From the NCBI GenBank assembly GCA_033220425.1, contig CM065652.1:1736001-1800000 (forward strand): a DNA stretch of 64,000 bases, read 5' to 3'. Below, in pieces: positions 43,456 through 55,147 of this stretch (position 1 is the first letter of the stretch; every line of letters starts with the position of its first letter). The notes beneath the pieces are model-generated. The model saw nothing but the letters and a program-made list of their open reading frames with translations. It searched no databases and was not told the DNA's origin. Made by a program: the position numbers and the translations under genes. This stretch comes from Lepraria neglecta. Its lineage: Eukaryota; Ascomycota; Lecanoromycetes; Lecanorales; Stereocaulaceae.

Positions 43456-43931
43456 TAGGCGGCTGGGAAGAGGGCGCAATGCGTGGTGCATGCAGGGGTC
43501 CTTTGTATCATTTGGCTTGGATACGGCTGACAGGTTGAGATTTGGGTCATGCTGCATACCTTGGGCGCTACGTTCTCCCCGCCGTCATTGAATGATAGTC
43601 ATTTTAAGTCGTTCATAACCCCAGATATGGGCGTCTCGCTAGCTAAGGGGCTGTAAAGACCGACGATTTACAAGCAAACAATTTTCAGTAGAGCGAAAAC
43701 CAAAGCAAAGATTGTCTTAAAAGGAAGTGCGGGACATAGCCGTAACGTAGCAAAAAGATCAGAATCGAGATTCCACCTGGGTTAAAGATCGTCCCGAACT
43801 TTCAGTCCACTGCCCCCCTGCCCCCCCTTCTGTTTCCACGCACGTAGCTCTGCAATCCCTGAGATAGACGACAGCATTCAACTCCGCATTCACGTCTTCT
43901 CCTTAGCGGCCAAGACACCCATCCCAGAAGC
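43456..43931. other. Intergenic between zinc-finger genes F and G
   Basis: Holds the distal promoter of F and the 3' UTR of G. A homopolymer-rich patch (CCCCCCTGCCCCCCC) lies near 43811-43828. No gene was recognised. Confidence 0.45.
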
Positions 43932-44952
43932 CTAGTTGCCACTTGCAGTGGGCTTGATGACTCGGTAGGGCTTGCCAGGCTTGAATTTCCCCTCATGGAT
44001 ATTCTTCTGGTGGCTCTTGAGCTTGTCTTTGCGCGTAAAGCCGCTGTTGCCGCTGTATTTGCAGCCAATTTCCGGACATGGGAACTTCTTGGAGCCAGGG
44101 TTCGTGCAATGTTTGCTGGTATAGTGACGCTGAAGATCCGAGAACTTCTTACTGCCGAAGTGGCAGCCATTTTCGGCGCAAGCATATTTTCCTTGGGGAC
44201 CGAAATGACTTCGCTCGTGCTTTTTACGATCATTTTTATCAAACCTCCAAGAGTTGAAGGATCCTATAACATGCTGACAGTGTGAGATACGACATGTCAG
44301 GTCTTTGAGGGTGCCATTGCTGTTAAAGTGATAATCTGGCTCAAACGTTCCCACCTCTAGACAAGTGATACATGTACAGATTTTGACAAGACCAGAGGCT
44401 GATGCCTGATTCGCGTCTGTCTCGACGGGAGTACCGGCGCTCGCCTCAGGATTGGAAGGAACAGGATCTTCGTCTCCTGACTCCAAGCCTGTATTGAACT
44501 TGGACTCCTGTGCTCCAGAATCTAGGGTGCTGTCCAGATTGACACCAAAGTGATCATCGGGTTTCCAGGCAGAGTATTCTTGCACAGCAATAACATTGGG
44601 GTGAGGCTCCCGATTTATGGGCGGATCAATAGCGATATCATCGAAAGCAGGCTTTGTCAACGGTAACGAACCTAGGTCTTCGTAGCCCTGAAATCTTACT
44701 GGTCCCACAAAGCACATAGTACCGCCAAAATGGTTGTATGGAAGCGACGGCCCAGTAGGTCGAATGTGTCTGGCTCTGAATGGGCCCCTCCGTCAGCCAA
44801 TAAAAAAAAACCTACTCGGCCTCGCCAAGCCCTGAGCCAGCGCCTTGCATGAAGTCGAAATCAATAGCCTGCATATCCGACCAGGGGTCAAAGTCCACAA
44901 GAGCGGCCCAGTCGATGTCATTGGGAGATGCAGGGGCGAAATTGTCGGCCAT
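43932..44952 (-). CDS. C2H2 zinc-finger family protein G
   Basis: CDS is complement(join(43932..44775, 44816..44952)), 326 aa. Exon 1 encodes MADNFAPASPNDIDWAALVD, FDPWSDMQAIDFDF and MQGAGSGLGEAE, the clearest example of the acidic-aromatic module. The 40-bp intron reads GTAGG, nine T, ATTGGCTGAC, GGGGC, TTCAG, phase 2. Exon 2 contains an acidic linker, the CxCx2C element (CTCITC), CRISHC plus histidines (HERSH), finger 1 (CAENGC ... HYTSKH), finger 2 (CPEIGCKYSGNSGFTRKDKL, SHQKNIH) and the family tail KPGKPYRVIKPTASGN. All zinc ligands are present. It is the outermost cluster member on this side. Confidence 0.88.
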
Positions 44953-45010
44953 GTTCGATTTCGAAGCTGCGAGTGTGGGATTGGTTCGAAGCGAGGGCGC
45001 GGGTGCTGGT

Positions 45011-45176
45011 GTGTTGGCAGTGCTGCGTTAGTTCGAGAAGGCAGTGGATTGGTGCAGATGAGGGCGCAGTTGATAGAAAGGGTAGGTTGGGCGAGCTGGA
45101 GCAGCGGTTTGGTGGGTGAGTGGTGGTGAAAGAGACTTAAATCTGGTGAGGGAAGCGGGGTGCTTATGTATTTGCT
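45011..45176 (-). promoter_or_regulatory. Family upstream box and TATA-like element of gene G
   Basis: GTGTTGGCAGTGCTGCG (45011-45027) lies 59-75 bp before the ATG. TGCTTATGTATTTGCT (45161-45176; sense AGCAAATACATAAGCA) lies 209-224 bp before it. Confidence 0.62.
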
Positions 45177-45624
45177 GAGTGCTAAGGTGTGGAATTGTGG
45201 GGCCCACTGGGAGCTTCTACACTAAGCTATTCCATATATTCTCTTGCATGTAATTGGTCCTTCCTAACACACCTGAGGCATCGGGATTTACCTTCGCAAT
45301 CATACTCCATTTAGTAGTAGGCTATAGCGTTGTCCATAGATTGGTCCATGACTCTTAAACAACTGCCATGGACAACTTCACAAAGACCACGTTCAGGGAG
45401 ACCGAAGGCTTCCAGAAGCGTTAATGTACACAAGCACATGTAAAAGAGACTTTTTGCAAACGCTTCAAAGCTTTGTCAATATCACGATATCCGTTATAGT
45501 CATTCAGCCATAGACGAGACCGAGTTACACACCCTTTTATACTGATGGCCGTCATCTAAACATAAGCAGGAAAAGGACCATTTCTGCTCTACAGAAATAC
45601 TGCTCTACAAAAATAAAGTATAGG
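45177..45624. other. Intergenic, right edge of the zinc-finger cluster
   Basis: No gene was recognised. It separates the promoter of G from the 3' end of the large gene at 45625. Confidence 0.45.
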
Positions 45625-48402
45625 CTACCTCTTCTTCTTCCCTGCCTCATCACTTTGAGCAAGTATAGCACCGAAGGTCTTGGACGGATCATGCAAAGAC
45701 AACTGCCTAGCACCGCTGGGGGCCACCCCGGGCGGCAAGGGGAGCTGTTCCAACCCTATCGCCATACTCGCTCTCCTGCGGTCTGGCGAGCTGGCCCTCG
45801 ACCCAGGCTCTGACGGCAATGTTGGCGGCATCAATTGATCAAAAGGAAGTCCAGGCTGTGGGATGTTCGCAATCTCGCTGTGTCCAGCCCATTTTTCTGC
45901 AGCTTTCCAGCAATGGCTGCGTCGGTATATGCCATCGACGCCGTGTTCGACGACGTCCGCAGGGAGCGAGACCATGCCTGAGCCGCCGGCTATGCCGTAC
46001 CAGCTTTGTTTGAGACTGGAGCTTTCTGATGTGATCCAAGGTGCTGAGCCCTTTGGGACTTCGCAGAGGAAGTATTCCACACCTTTGCTCCATTTGACGC
46101 CCGGTGCGTCGACGACCAAAAGAGGTAGGGATTGGAGGACTGCGTACATAAAGATCCACTGGCCATGTCGCAAATCGGCAATGTCCTCGATAGACTTGCC
46201 ATGCGCAGATCTTCGCTCGTAGGCCATGAAAGCTTCGAGGAAGGGCGTGGATTTCACTGAGTCTCGATTATACGACTGCATCAGAGCATTGTTAATCTCA
46301 TCGTCTCCAAGTCGCTTCATGCTTTCCTTCTTTAGTTTCTTAGCGTCAAGAGCATCGAAGCCTCTTCGGGTGGTAAAGAGCGATGGTATTCGAGCAACGT
46401 CGAAGGGTACAGGAGGCTGCACTGGAGCCGTGCTCAAGTCGTATTCGTCTAGAATTCTACGCAAAGCACGCGGTGTTGGTCCTTGGGGATCATCTTGGCC
46501 ATCGGGGGAACGGAGTTCCATACTCCGAGTGGTCAAGGCAGAGCGATCAACAAGGATGTCGTAGAGATCAGAGAAGTCTCGGTAAACTCCTTGAAGTAAG
46601 AGGCGGTTCAGACCACTTTCCTCGAAATCATTCTTTTTTGACTTGGCCTTTGGCGGCCAGGCACCGTATCGATGCTTGTATAAATTCATGACGTGCCTTC
46701 GCATTGACATGTATGAGCTCTTCCACTCTTTGAAGCGTATGACCTTGCTCTCGCTGCTCGTAGTCGAATTCGCGAACCCAGCAAACAGGGAAGGGAAGTC
46801 AAAGTCGTCCAGCCTAGTCTGTACATTTCGCAATCGAGCGAGGAGGTCCAGATGTGCTCGCTCCAGGCGTTTCCGAGTAACGTCCGCTATTAGGTAGAAC
46901 TTCGGACTCTTCAAGCCTAGAATCTCATCGTACTTACCAACGGCATGCACAAACCCCTCGTTGTATAGTTCCCACGATCTCATCCGTTCTCCTAGCACAA
47001 TGGCTTCGATTGTCTTCTCCCGGCTTGCTCGCACGTCTGCAAGGCCGTATTCCTGTATGCATCTCGAAAAACTGCCTGCGGCATCTTCACCAAGTGTAGA
47101 GCCATCAAGATTCGTGAATTCGTAACGTTGCATCACATCCGCAATCTTCAAAAATATCGTGAACATTGACGAAGCCTTAGTCGTGGCCACCAGCGGCTGA
47201 CCTAAGAGGAAGGAAAAGACATTTCGTATCGCTATAAGTGTTTCGAGATCTTCACTGGTGGGTCTTGCTTGCGCGTTCGAGAGGTCTGCTTGTAGTGGCA
47301 TTGGCAGACATAAGTGGATGTCCATTCTCGAGGTTGGGTCATCGAGGTAATCGCTTACTGAGCGGGATCCCTTGGAGCTGCCCCCATGTAACGAGCCTGG
47401 TCTAGATGTAGGAGGTGAGGTCGGCGCGTTGACTGTCAAATGTTGCACCCGCTCCACGAAGGACCGTTGCTGCCAGTCGCTAGACTGTTTTCGCCTAAGA
47501 TCTTGGGCTCCACTATGAGCCGCTTGTACCAGTTTCTTGGACGAAGCAAATATGGATGAGTCCACTTTGAATGACGGGCCTCTGTCACATTCTCGTGCGT
47601 GTAGGTAGACCAAAGTGTCGCCGCTCTCGTTCCAGAGTTCTGGCACCTAGATACAACATTAACCCATCTTGCAAGCTGAAAAGTCCAATGGGTAAACACC
47701 TACTCGGTGGAAATTTGCTAGATCAGTGGTATCATAGGGTAGCTTCTCCTGAGGAGTGACTACCCAGGACTGCGGCATTGAAGACCCATTTTCTGCGTTT
47801 CGCAATCCAGTATTTGTTTTCCCTGATAACCAACTTCGCTTCTTGGATAATTTCTGCTCAGTCGTAGGTGTGAGGGGCCTGAGCGTACTCGAGGAGGCAG
47901 GGCGAGAGGAGGATTGGGATAGTGGACGGCTGCCGGCTAGACTTTCTGGTCCGCTTCCCGTGCTGACAGGTCTATTCTCACTTGGCGAGTCTGGCATCAT
48001 TGGCATAGGTTTGAGAAAGGAAGGAGGTGGAACGAGAGGGTCGTCGGTGCCATATGCAATTGGCATGCCCAAACTGCTTGTAGGTCTACTTCCACCAGGC
48101 GAGTCCAATCGTGGAGGGAATGGCGTGGGGTATTGAGGCCGTTGTAGCAGAAGATCATCGTCTTCAATTCGAGGTAGAAGTGTAGGGTTGAATGGTGGTG
48201 TGAGTCCCGAAGGATGGTTGCTATGCAGTTCTTGCAGATTGTTCGTTGGTCGCAAGTCAGAAGTGGACTTCCGCGCATATGGAGCAGGTGTCTGTTCTTT
48301 GGGAGGCCGAGCAGGGTGGACAGAAGAGCCAAGCCGCGAGTCGCTGCTCTGATCTGAGCGGTTGCTGTTCAGGGAGAAGACGGAGGAGATGCGTTTGGCC
48401 AT
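45625..48402 (-). CDS. Large fungal protein of unknown function (DUF8004-like)
   Basis: CDS is complement(join(45625..47646, 47704..48402)), 906 aa, with one 57-bp phase-0 intron (GTAGGT to TCTAG). The first 220 residues are low-complexity serine/proline-rich. The folded part starts near NESGDTLVYLHA and PSFKVDSSIFASS, continues with LCLPMPLQADL and IRNVFSFLLGQPLVATTK, and extends to ADLRHGQWIFMYAVLQSLPL and FLCEVPKGSAPWI. This order is that of a widespread uncharacterised fungal family that I associate with the DUF8004 label; that name is from memory. The tail is again disordered and ends GKKKR. The start is the ATG opening MAKRISSVFSLNSNR; the frame is open further upstream but less plausible. 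Role unknown. Confidence 0.88.
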
Positions 48403-48923
48403 TGTTGCTGCTAACGCTGCAGAGAAGGAGTGGAAGAGATACTGCTTATAGCAGTAGGCTCTCTGGCGGATCAAAGTCCTGTGACGAGTCGCCCATTGAC
48501 CAACATGGGGCTTATACAAAAGATTGTCGCACTGCCTGGAATAATAGATAGAAAGTGAGACCATGTAAGCCTGCAGGATTTTCAGCCCACGCGGCAGATC
48601 GGTATTAGTTCTGTGGGTCGTTATTGGCAAAATAAGAGCTCCAGGCGGGAAAAGTAGCCATATATAGGTAGAAGGATTGGCGAGATTGGTTCCATTATTC
48701 AATATGAACGAAAATACAGGGAGTATTGTTGTTGGGAAACAGAAACAGAAAGCAGCCACCTGGGCCGCATGAATGAAGACTTTGTCCGCAGCACATCTGC
48801 AGCCCAATGAACTCTGGGGTGCATGCTGACATCATCAGTCTTGGCACTACGATTCGTTACCTGGAGCCCTGGAGCCCTGTAGCCCCACGCTGTTCCCTGC
48901 TTCCAGGCTTCCTAGACCCAACT
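48403..48923. other. Intergenic, promoter of the large unknown gene
   Basis: Contains the 5' leader of the gene at 45625-48402 and its promoter. No gene was recognised. Confidence 0.45.
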
Positions 48924-50546
48924 TTATCCAGCCTTCCTCACACGCATGACAATCCTTCCTCGGCAAACCAACCAGCCAACCTTGCGGCAAAACCAGAGCC
49001 GCTGCAGAACAGTGATCGGGCCATCACTACAACAGGCACATTGATCTGACTCGTGCCATGGACCAGAGCCTAACTCATACCAGGCGCTGCGGTTACCTCG
49101 ACGAGCAGACGAAATGCGCGAGAAGGGGCTCAAATGCATAAGAACCGGTCGACCTGCCCTCTCGGCTATCGACGAGTGCTTCTGCAAGATCTGACGTGCA
49201 CGATCATGGATTCGCCATTCTTGGGGACTGTCCACACCGATGACCAGACGATGCTTGCGTCTACCATTCGGATCCAAATGAATACTTGAATTCGCACCAG
49301 CCCGCCGCTCAAGCAGAACGCCCTCTAAGACCGGCTTTACTACCTCAAAGACATGATTGAGTTTGCAGAAATCATCGAAAAAATTTGGCAGCTCGTGACT
49401 TTGAAGGAGGCGAAGAAACCCGTGCCAAAGACCGTCGCCCTGAGATTGCAAAATATTGACCAGATCTTCCAACCCAAAGACTCTTCCAAATCGGAGACTC
49501 TTCCGAATAGCTCCTGCTGCCGCGTCACTGTCAGTCGACAATGAGTGCTTAAGTTCAGGAGACGCTGGGTCCACGCCCCACAAGCCCAATTCATAGTCAA
49601 TAGCCTTGTTGAATACGTTCGCCACTTGATCATGACGCCGGTCAACAGCATTCAGCCACGGCCAAGCTTCTGTCATGCTGCAGCGACCTTCACTCAATGC
49701 CGCAAGTGCGGGTAGATAGTATTGAAATCATGGTATATCCAAATTCACACAAATCTCCCAATGAGATGCTGCATCCTCGTTATAACCTGCTCCTAATTTG
49801 CATCTATGCTGCAAGATAATGAAACTCGTGACATCAGCTATTGCACTGGCAAGATCTGTAATCGTCCCCATCTCATACAAAGTCGGCGTTGGGCAATCTG
49901 ATGCGCTGATAGCAGGGTTGCTGGTAAAGTATTGGAAAGGTATGACATTGGCCGCGAACAGACACAATCCCGAGACTATGGTGGTCGAATCGAAAGAAGA
50001 AGCACCGTGATTATTGGTGAAATTAGTTTGGCGCCTGATATCAAAGCAGCGAAGATGCAAAAATTGGCGTGACTTGAGTACAGGGTATCGAAGACGTTGG
50101 TCTCTACCAGGAAAAGCGAATTGGATCTCTCGAAAGACTTTCACACCGTTGTCGCTCCTATCACTAGATCCTGACCTCGATCCTACAATAATCCCTGCAT
50201 CTCCCGTCTCCCAATAGCCTCTTGAAGCATCCGTATCGGCGTCACCAGGCGACGTGCGCCCCTGAGAGCCAAAAAGAAATGAAACAAGCTGCAAGGCCGA
50301 CCTCCCACTTTTCCTCAACGGTGTCAAAAGCTTCAAGAACTCCAGACCTTCTGGCACCGACCACTCCGTCGCCGATATTTGAGCGGTCTTGCCTTGATGG
50401 TCTCGCTCTGTGGCAACATGATGTGAGGACGGGCCTGGGACCTTTGCAATCGTACCAGGTGGTGGAAGATCGATGTTCTGGTAACTGACGACCGGTAGGC
50501 TACTCCCGCCCTCCACAATTGCCACAGCCATCAGCAGGTCGCTCAT
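48924..50546 (-). pseudogene. Unrecognised gene with one in-frame stop
   Basis: Two long minus-strand frames (49728..50546 and 48924..49697) lie in the same phase and are separated by a single TGA at about 49728. The sequence around it reads CVNLDIP, stop, FQYYLPALAALSEGRC, so the stop most simply replaces a tryptophan (TGG to TGA). If the codon were sense, the product would be about 540 aa. The N-terminus opens MSDLLMAVAIVEGGSSLPVV; the second half has DRRHDQVANVFNKAIDYELG. No motif or family was recognised. I looked for an intron that would remove the stop and found none in phase. It may be a young pseudogene, a polymorphic stop or a base error. Confidence 0.6.
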
Positions 50547-51234
50547 AATGCCGAAAGATCATAGAACAAATCCAACCATTCAAGACTCGCCATGTATCCC
50601 CAAATTCTACAATTTCATCATGTCGAACATCTTCGTAACATGGTTTTCGGTCCGCCTCGGCCCCTGGTCACAGAACAACCTTATCACAAAGACGGGAGAC
50701 CGAGTATCCCGGATACCCTCTCAAACTTGGTGATCCGAGAACCTCTTATTCACGAAAACATGCAGTCTGTAATGATGGATGAACACATGAGATCTCGAGT
50801 TAGAGATGGAAAGCGCAAATACCGCTGAAAACCCAACTCGTCCTGTATTCTAGGGCCGAGTCCCAATCAGGAAGGTTGCTGGTGGGTGCCAGGAATGCTT
50901 GGAAGGTGACAAAAGGGATTTTTGTAAGCCAGTATTCTGGGGGTGAGAGCTTCGCTAGTCGAGCTTTTCGAGGCACATTATTGAATGCTTGAGTCAGAGA
51001 TCTGCTATGTGTAAATGACAAGGAGCTGTACCCATGGATGCCAACAGTAAAACAATTTCTGAAAACTCCAAAGTTACGGTGCAAGTCCAGCTTCTCTATT
51101 ATCCGCAAGGGTGCCTGTCCTAGAACGTAGCGAAACAGTAGACTAAGGCAAGAAATTGTGCAGATGGTGCAGGATACCGTAATAGCTTGAAATTATATTG
51201 ATACTCGTAGTCTTCATGAATTATATACAACCCC
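50547..51234. other. Intergenic, nothing recognised
   Basis: Short frames on both strands without family resemblance. It contains the upstream region of the 48.9-50.5 kb gene and the 3' UTR of the ferric-reductase-like gene. Confidence 0.45.
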
Positions 51235-53345
51235 TCAACTCCACCTAGCACCATAAAACTCCACCCCGAGCGTCCGACACGCCTTCTCCCCCGTCTCAAT
51301 AAAAGCATTCGGTCCACTAAGATAAACCCACCTCCTTCCCCCCGGCTCTGAGGCACAAATCTCCCCAATAGTCTTCTCCATATTAAGTCTACCATGCCCT
51401 TGGCCGGTCAAATGCTTCCTTATTTCTAACCCAGGGTTCTCTTCTTCTTTGAAGAATGGGAGCTTGATGTAATCAGCTTCGCGAACGCTCCAGACGACTA
51501 TGCATCGTTTCCAGGTATGTTTGTCTCGTATGGGGAGTTGGCAGCTTGGTCCGTCTTCGGCTATGCTTAGGTGCTTATTCGGTAGTCGTACCGTGGTGGC
51601 TTTTTCTTCGTTGATGATGGCTTTTTCTTCGTTGATGACGGTAGCTTTCACTTCAGGCTTAATTTTCGGCTCTATAGCACAAGCAGCGGAAAGAGCGGTG
51701 GCCTGTGCGCGCGCCATGGCTGATTGTGCGCCGAAGGCTGCGGCGATGGCTATGGCGCCGCTGACGCCTGTACCGGCTACGAGGCAGATGACTGTGTTGT
51801 AGAAGCCTGGATTTGCGGGGGTGAAGTAGGGCCCTTCGAGGCGGAGGGAGGTGTGGTAGATGTTCGAAAGGCGTCGGCCAACTTGGCCTTCTGGGTCGTT
51901 TTCTTCGTCTCGCTCTGCAGCTGGCGGCATCTCTGTTGTAGACTCGTTTTCAACTAGGCCGGCGAGTTTATTGGTCCATTGCTTGCTGGATTTTTCTTCG
52001 CGGGGGTGGTCGGTGTTGGGGACGAATGAGCGGGATGCTTTGGATTTGCGGAAGAGGAATTGTATCATTATTGTTTCCTCTGAGGTTGAGGACGTGAGTA
52101 CCTTTCGTTCTGTTGAGCTGGGCGTGGCTACTTTTTGGGAGGCGAGGTGGGTGATGGTTGTGAAGGGGTGGATTTCTCGGATGGATGATTCGGTGTGGTG
52201 GATGTGGAAGTGGGCGAGAGGAGAGTAGCATGCACAGCCATCGAGTCGGCGGCGCGGAAGTGGTAGGGTTAGGCTGGCAGGTGTGTTTAGTATGGCCAAA
52301 GGTAGTTGAAGAGGAGCACTCCTTACCAAAACCATCCGTTGCCCACTGCCTCAAGACTACTGTCCATCTTCCCACTCAACTCGTAAATCCGCATGCCCCA
52401 GTCTAAGACCCACATAGCCAGACCTGGTGCCGTGCAATAGAACATCGTGCTGGCATGAAGGCAAATGACAATGACGGCGACTATCGCTAGTAAGTGCGTA
52501 AAGTAGAAGAGGTTGAAATGCTTCCGCCGGACGGACGGGAATGCCGTAAGGAACATGGCCGCCATAATCAAAGAGGTGATCGATCCAGTGAAGATGAGTG
52601 ATGCCCTCCAAACCTCCAGCGATCCCCTCCCGCCTGGCCAGACCTCATTGTAAAAGTACGTGGGGTTCAACACTGGGAAGGTCAAGCGGTACAGGTCTGG
52701 ATTCTTGTTGTAGACGCTGACCCATGAAGCGTATATGAGGCTGTGGAGGAGCACAAATCCAAAGAGTACGTAGGCCTGGATCATGTGGAAGGCAAACGTT
52801 GTCGAATGGGATAACCTGAAAAACGAAGATAGAGCACTGTTCCTAGCTACTGGAAGTAAAACCATGCCCATCGTCACGTCCGCAAAATGGCCTGTCAAAG
52901 CGACAGCGGCTACAAGATTATTCCCGGTGTGTAAACCGCCTGCCTCTCCCCGGGTGACGAAGTATCCCTGCAAGCGAAGCCACCATATCCCTATAATCAT
53001 GCCGTAGAGACTCAGAATCCAGAAAACGACTAAAGCACCACTGATGGTAAAAGATTTGCCAACGACTGGCAACTGACCGCGAAATATCTGAAGTTGAAGT
53101 TTGCGCCGTATGGATGGATGGAAGGCGCGCAAAGCCAAGATTGTGACGGAAATAGAGAGCCAGCAATACCAAACGACGACATGGAGTCGCGCTTGCAGGG
53201 GAAATAGCACCTCGCCACAAACACCTGCATAGCAGTGATGATCAGATCGAAAGGTGAGACCGATGCTCAATGCGAAAGAGGCCACCAGGCTTCCTGTTAG
53301 GGGCCATAAGCAGGTCCTGGGTGTTATCCGTTTTATTTTGATCAT
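51235..53345 (-). CDS. Ferric reductase-like transmembrane protein, second locus
   Basis: CDS is complement(join(51235..52273, 52327..53345)), 685 aa. The 53-bp intron (GTAAGG to GCCAG) contains a textbook branch site TACTAAAC. Exon 1 is the membrane half with several helices and a heme-ligand pattern: FHMIQAYVLFGFVLLHSLIY and FTHLLAIVAVIVICLHASTM. Exon 2 carries the FAD motif HPFTTITHLA, a long polar insertion of about 90 residues, then GPYF and VICLVAGTGVSGAIAIAAAF (nucleotide-binding loop), CIVVWSVREADYIK, and a C-terminus YLSGPNAFIETGEKACRTLG. A second polar insertion splits the NADPH-binding half. It is a distant paralogue of the 16.1-kb gene. Role in metal reduction or superoxide formation cannot be separated by sequence. 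Confidence 0.88.
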
Positions 53346-55147
53346 CGTGAAAATTCCTTCATGCTATCTTAGATACCACCAGTAGTACGATAGGGTGCTA
53401 CATCGAGGATTGATGAGAGACGTTGGACTTGAGTTGACATTCTAGAAACCAAGGGAAAGATTGATCAAATCACGGGGGGCGTCGTCTAACGGCGGAGAAG
53501 GGAAATCGAGGGTCGGATTGACGATATCCGCAGATGAGGGATCTTGGACGAATTGAAGATGAAAGCGTAGAGAGACTTACATCTACGGAACAAATAGATT
53601 CCATCGCGCATAAATCCGGATGTCGGTCTTTTGGCTCACCTGGTCTCGTTGTCGTTCAACAGGACAACAGTGCATGAGGGAGCATATTAGCGCACCACCA
53701 TAAAAAGAGCCATCGCGATTTATTGTTTTTCCTGACAACGCAAATGCGTGAAATAGGCAATTGATCGCACATTTGCTAACCTTGTTCGATGCGCAGCGTT
53801 CCCAGCCGTTCTGCAACTTCTTCTAAGACGTTGGGGCTGCATGTCAAGGTGAGATACTCTTGCTGCTATTGGTCAGTGACGAAAGCTGAAGGGTCTTTTT
53901 TGAACCAGCAATTTCATAGGGGCTAAGAGCAGCGGAAACAGATTGTTCCGGATGCCTTTTTGTCTTGCCTTAAGCTTGAACGGGGTGGTTGCAGTTGGTG
54001 GCTTGCAGCTATCACCAGATAGGCCGCGCTGTCAGCAGGCCGTTGCCCAACGCGGTCAAGGGATGAAACATGAGTCAGAAAGGGCCAGGCGCAGCAGCCT
54101 GCACGAAGCTTTTGGGGTTGCGGGGCCTGGGCTGGCCGGAAACGCTCCCCGGATTTGTCCCGGCCGGAGCGTTGACCCTGACGCAATAATACGCCTGCAA
54201 GAGCCAAACCCCTCGAAGTCAAATAACTGCCAAACGTTCTTGCATCATTGCGTCGATGGTACAAGCCAGTACTAAGACGGCTGTCAGGACTCCGAAGAGC
54301 TGAAACACAGCCTCCATGCTGTATTCACAAAGGTGCTCAGCCCACTAACCCGCTGGACTGACAGCACGACGGCGTTCGCTCCAGCTCCTGATGGAACCTT
54401 TACCTCTCTGGTCCCACGGCGAGCCTGCCAGCAATGTTCTGTTTGCCAATGGTGTTCTCAATTTTAGGCAGTCCCAGCCTCATGAACGCCGCAAAAGTGA
54501 CCCCCAAAAAGCCAGACGAAGCTGCGAGCTGAAAAAGAGAAAGAATCGAGAGAGCATATACAACCTGGAGAGATCATGAGAAATCATGGTTGAAAGGCAG
54601 AGCCTCAGAGCTTGAGTTGAAAGATGGGACGCATTGTGGTGTATCCTGGCATGTGAGACCATGTATGCAATGCCCATGACGGTGACGGTACCACACAACT
54701 GCAGACTGGATAGTAAGGCTGGGGCGCATTCAAATAGCGGTCGAACACCGGTTTTTAGGTTGGAATGACGATGCATGATCAACATTCATATGAATATGTC
54801 AAAGGTTGTTGTAGCTTGGGAAAGAAAGCCTTTAAAAAGGTTAGGAAAGGAGCGGTCGTTGCTGCTTCAAAGGGACTAGCTACAACTAAAGAAGTTTCGT
54901 TACAGGTCTATTCCCGGCAGAATGGTATCAATTATTGAAAAAGAATATGGTAAGCGTCGGGAAAATATGGGGACTTGACTCTGACATAGTCTTGAAGTGT
55001 ATACTGCAGATCATGGCTAGTTCGACGGTTGGCTTGACCAATCCGAATGTCGAAACTGTGCGGCCATATATATAAAACATAGTCCAATTATTATTATATG
55101 TCCATCGGTATTCTCGTAGAAGTCGTCTATTCAGGCCTCATCTTTGA
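53346..55147. other. Intergenic, 1.8 kb, with one strong inverted repeat
   Basis: No gene is supported. A GC-rich block at about 53940-54290 has only short open frames. Inside it lies the inverted repeat listed separately. Confidence 0.45.
54141..54173. repeat. GC-rich inverted repeat (hairpin-capable)
   Basis: AACGCTCC (54141-54148) and GGAGCGTT (54166-54173) are perfect inverse complements. CCGG inside the loop pairs again with CCGG. It could be a DNA-binding site with CGG/CCG half-sites or a hairpin. Function unknown. Confidence 0.6.
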
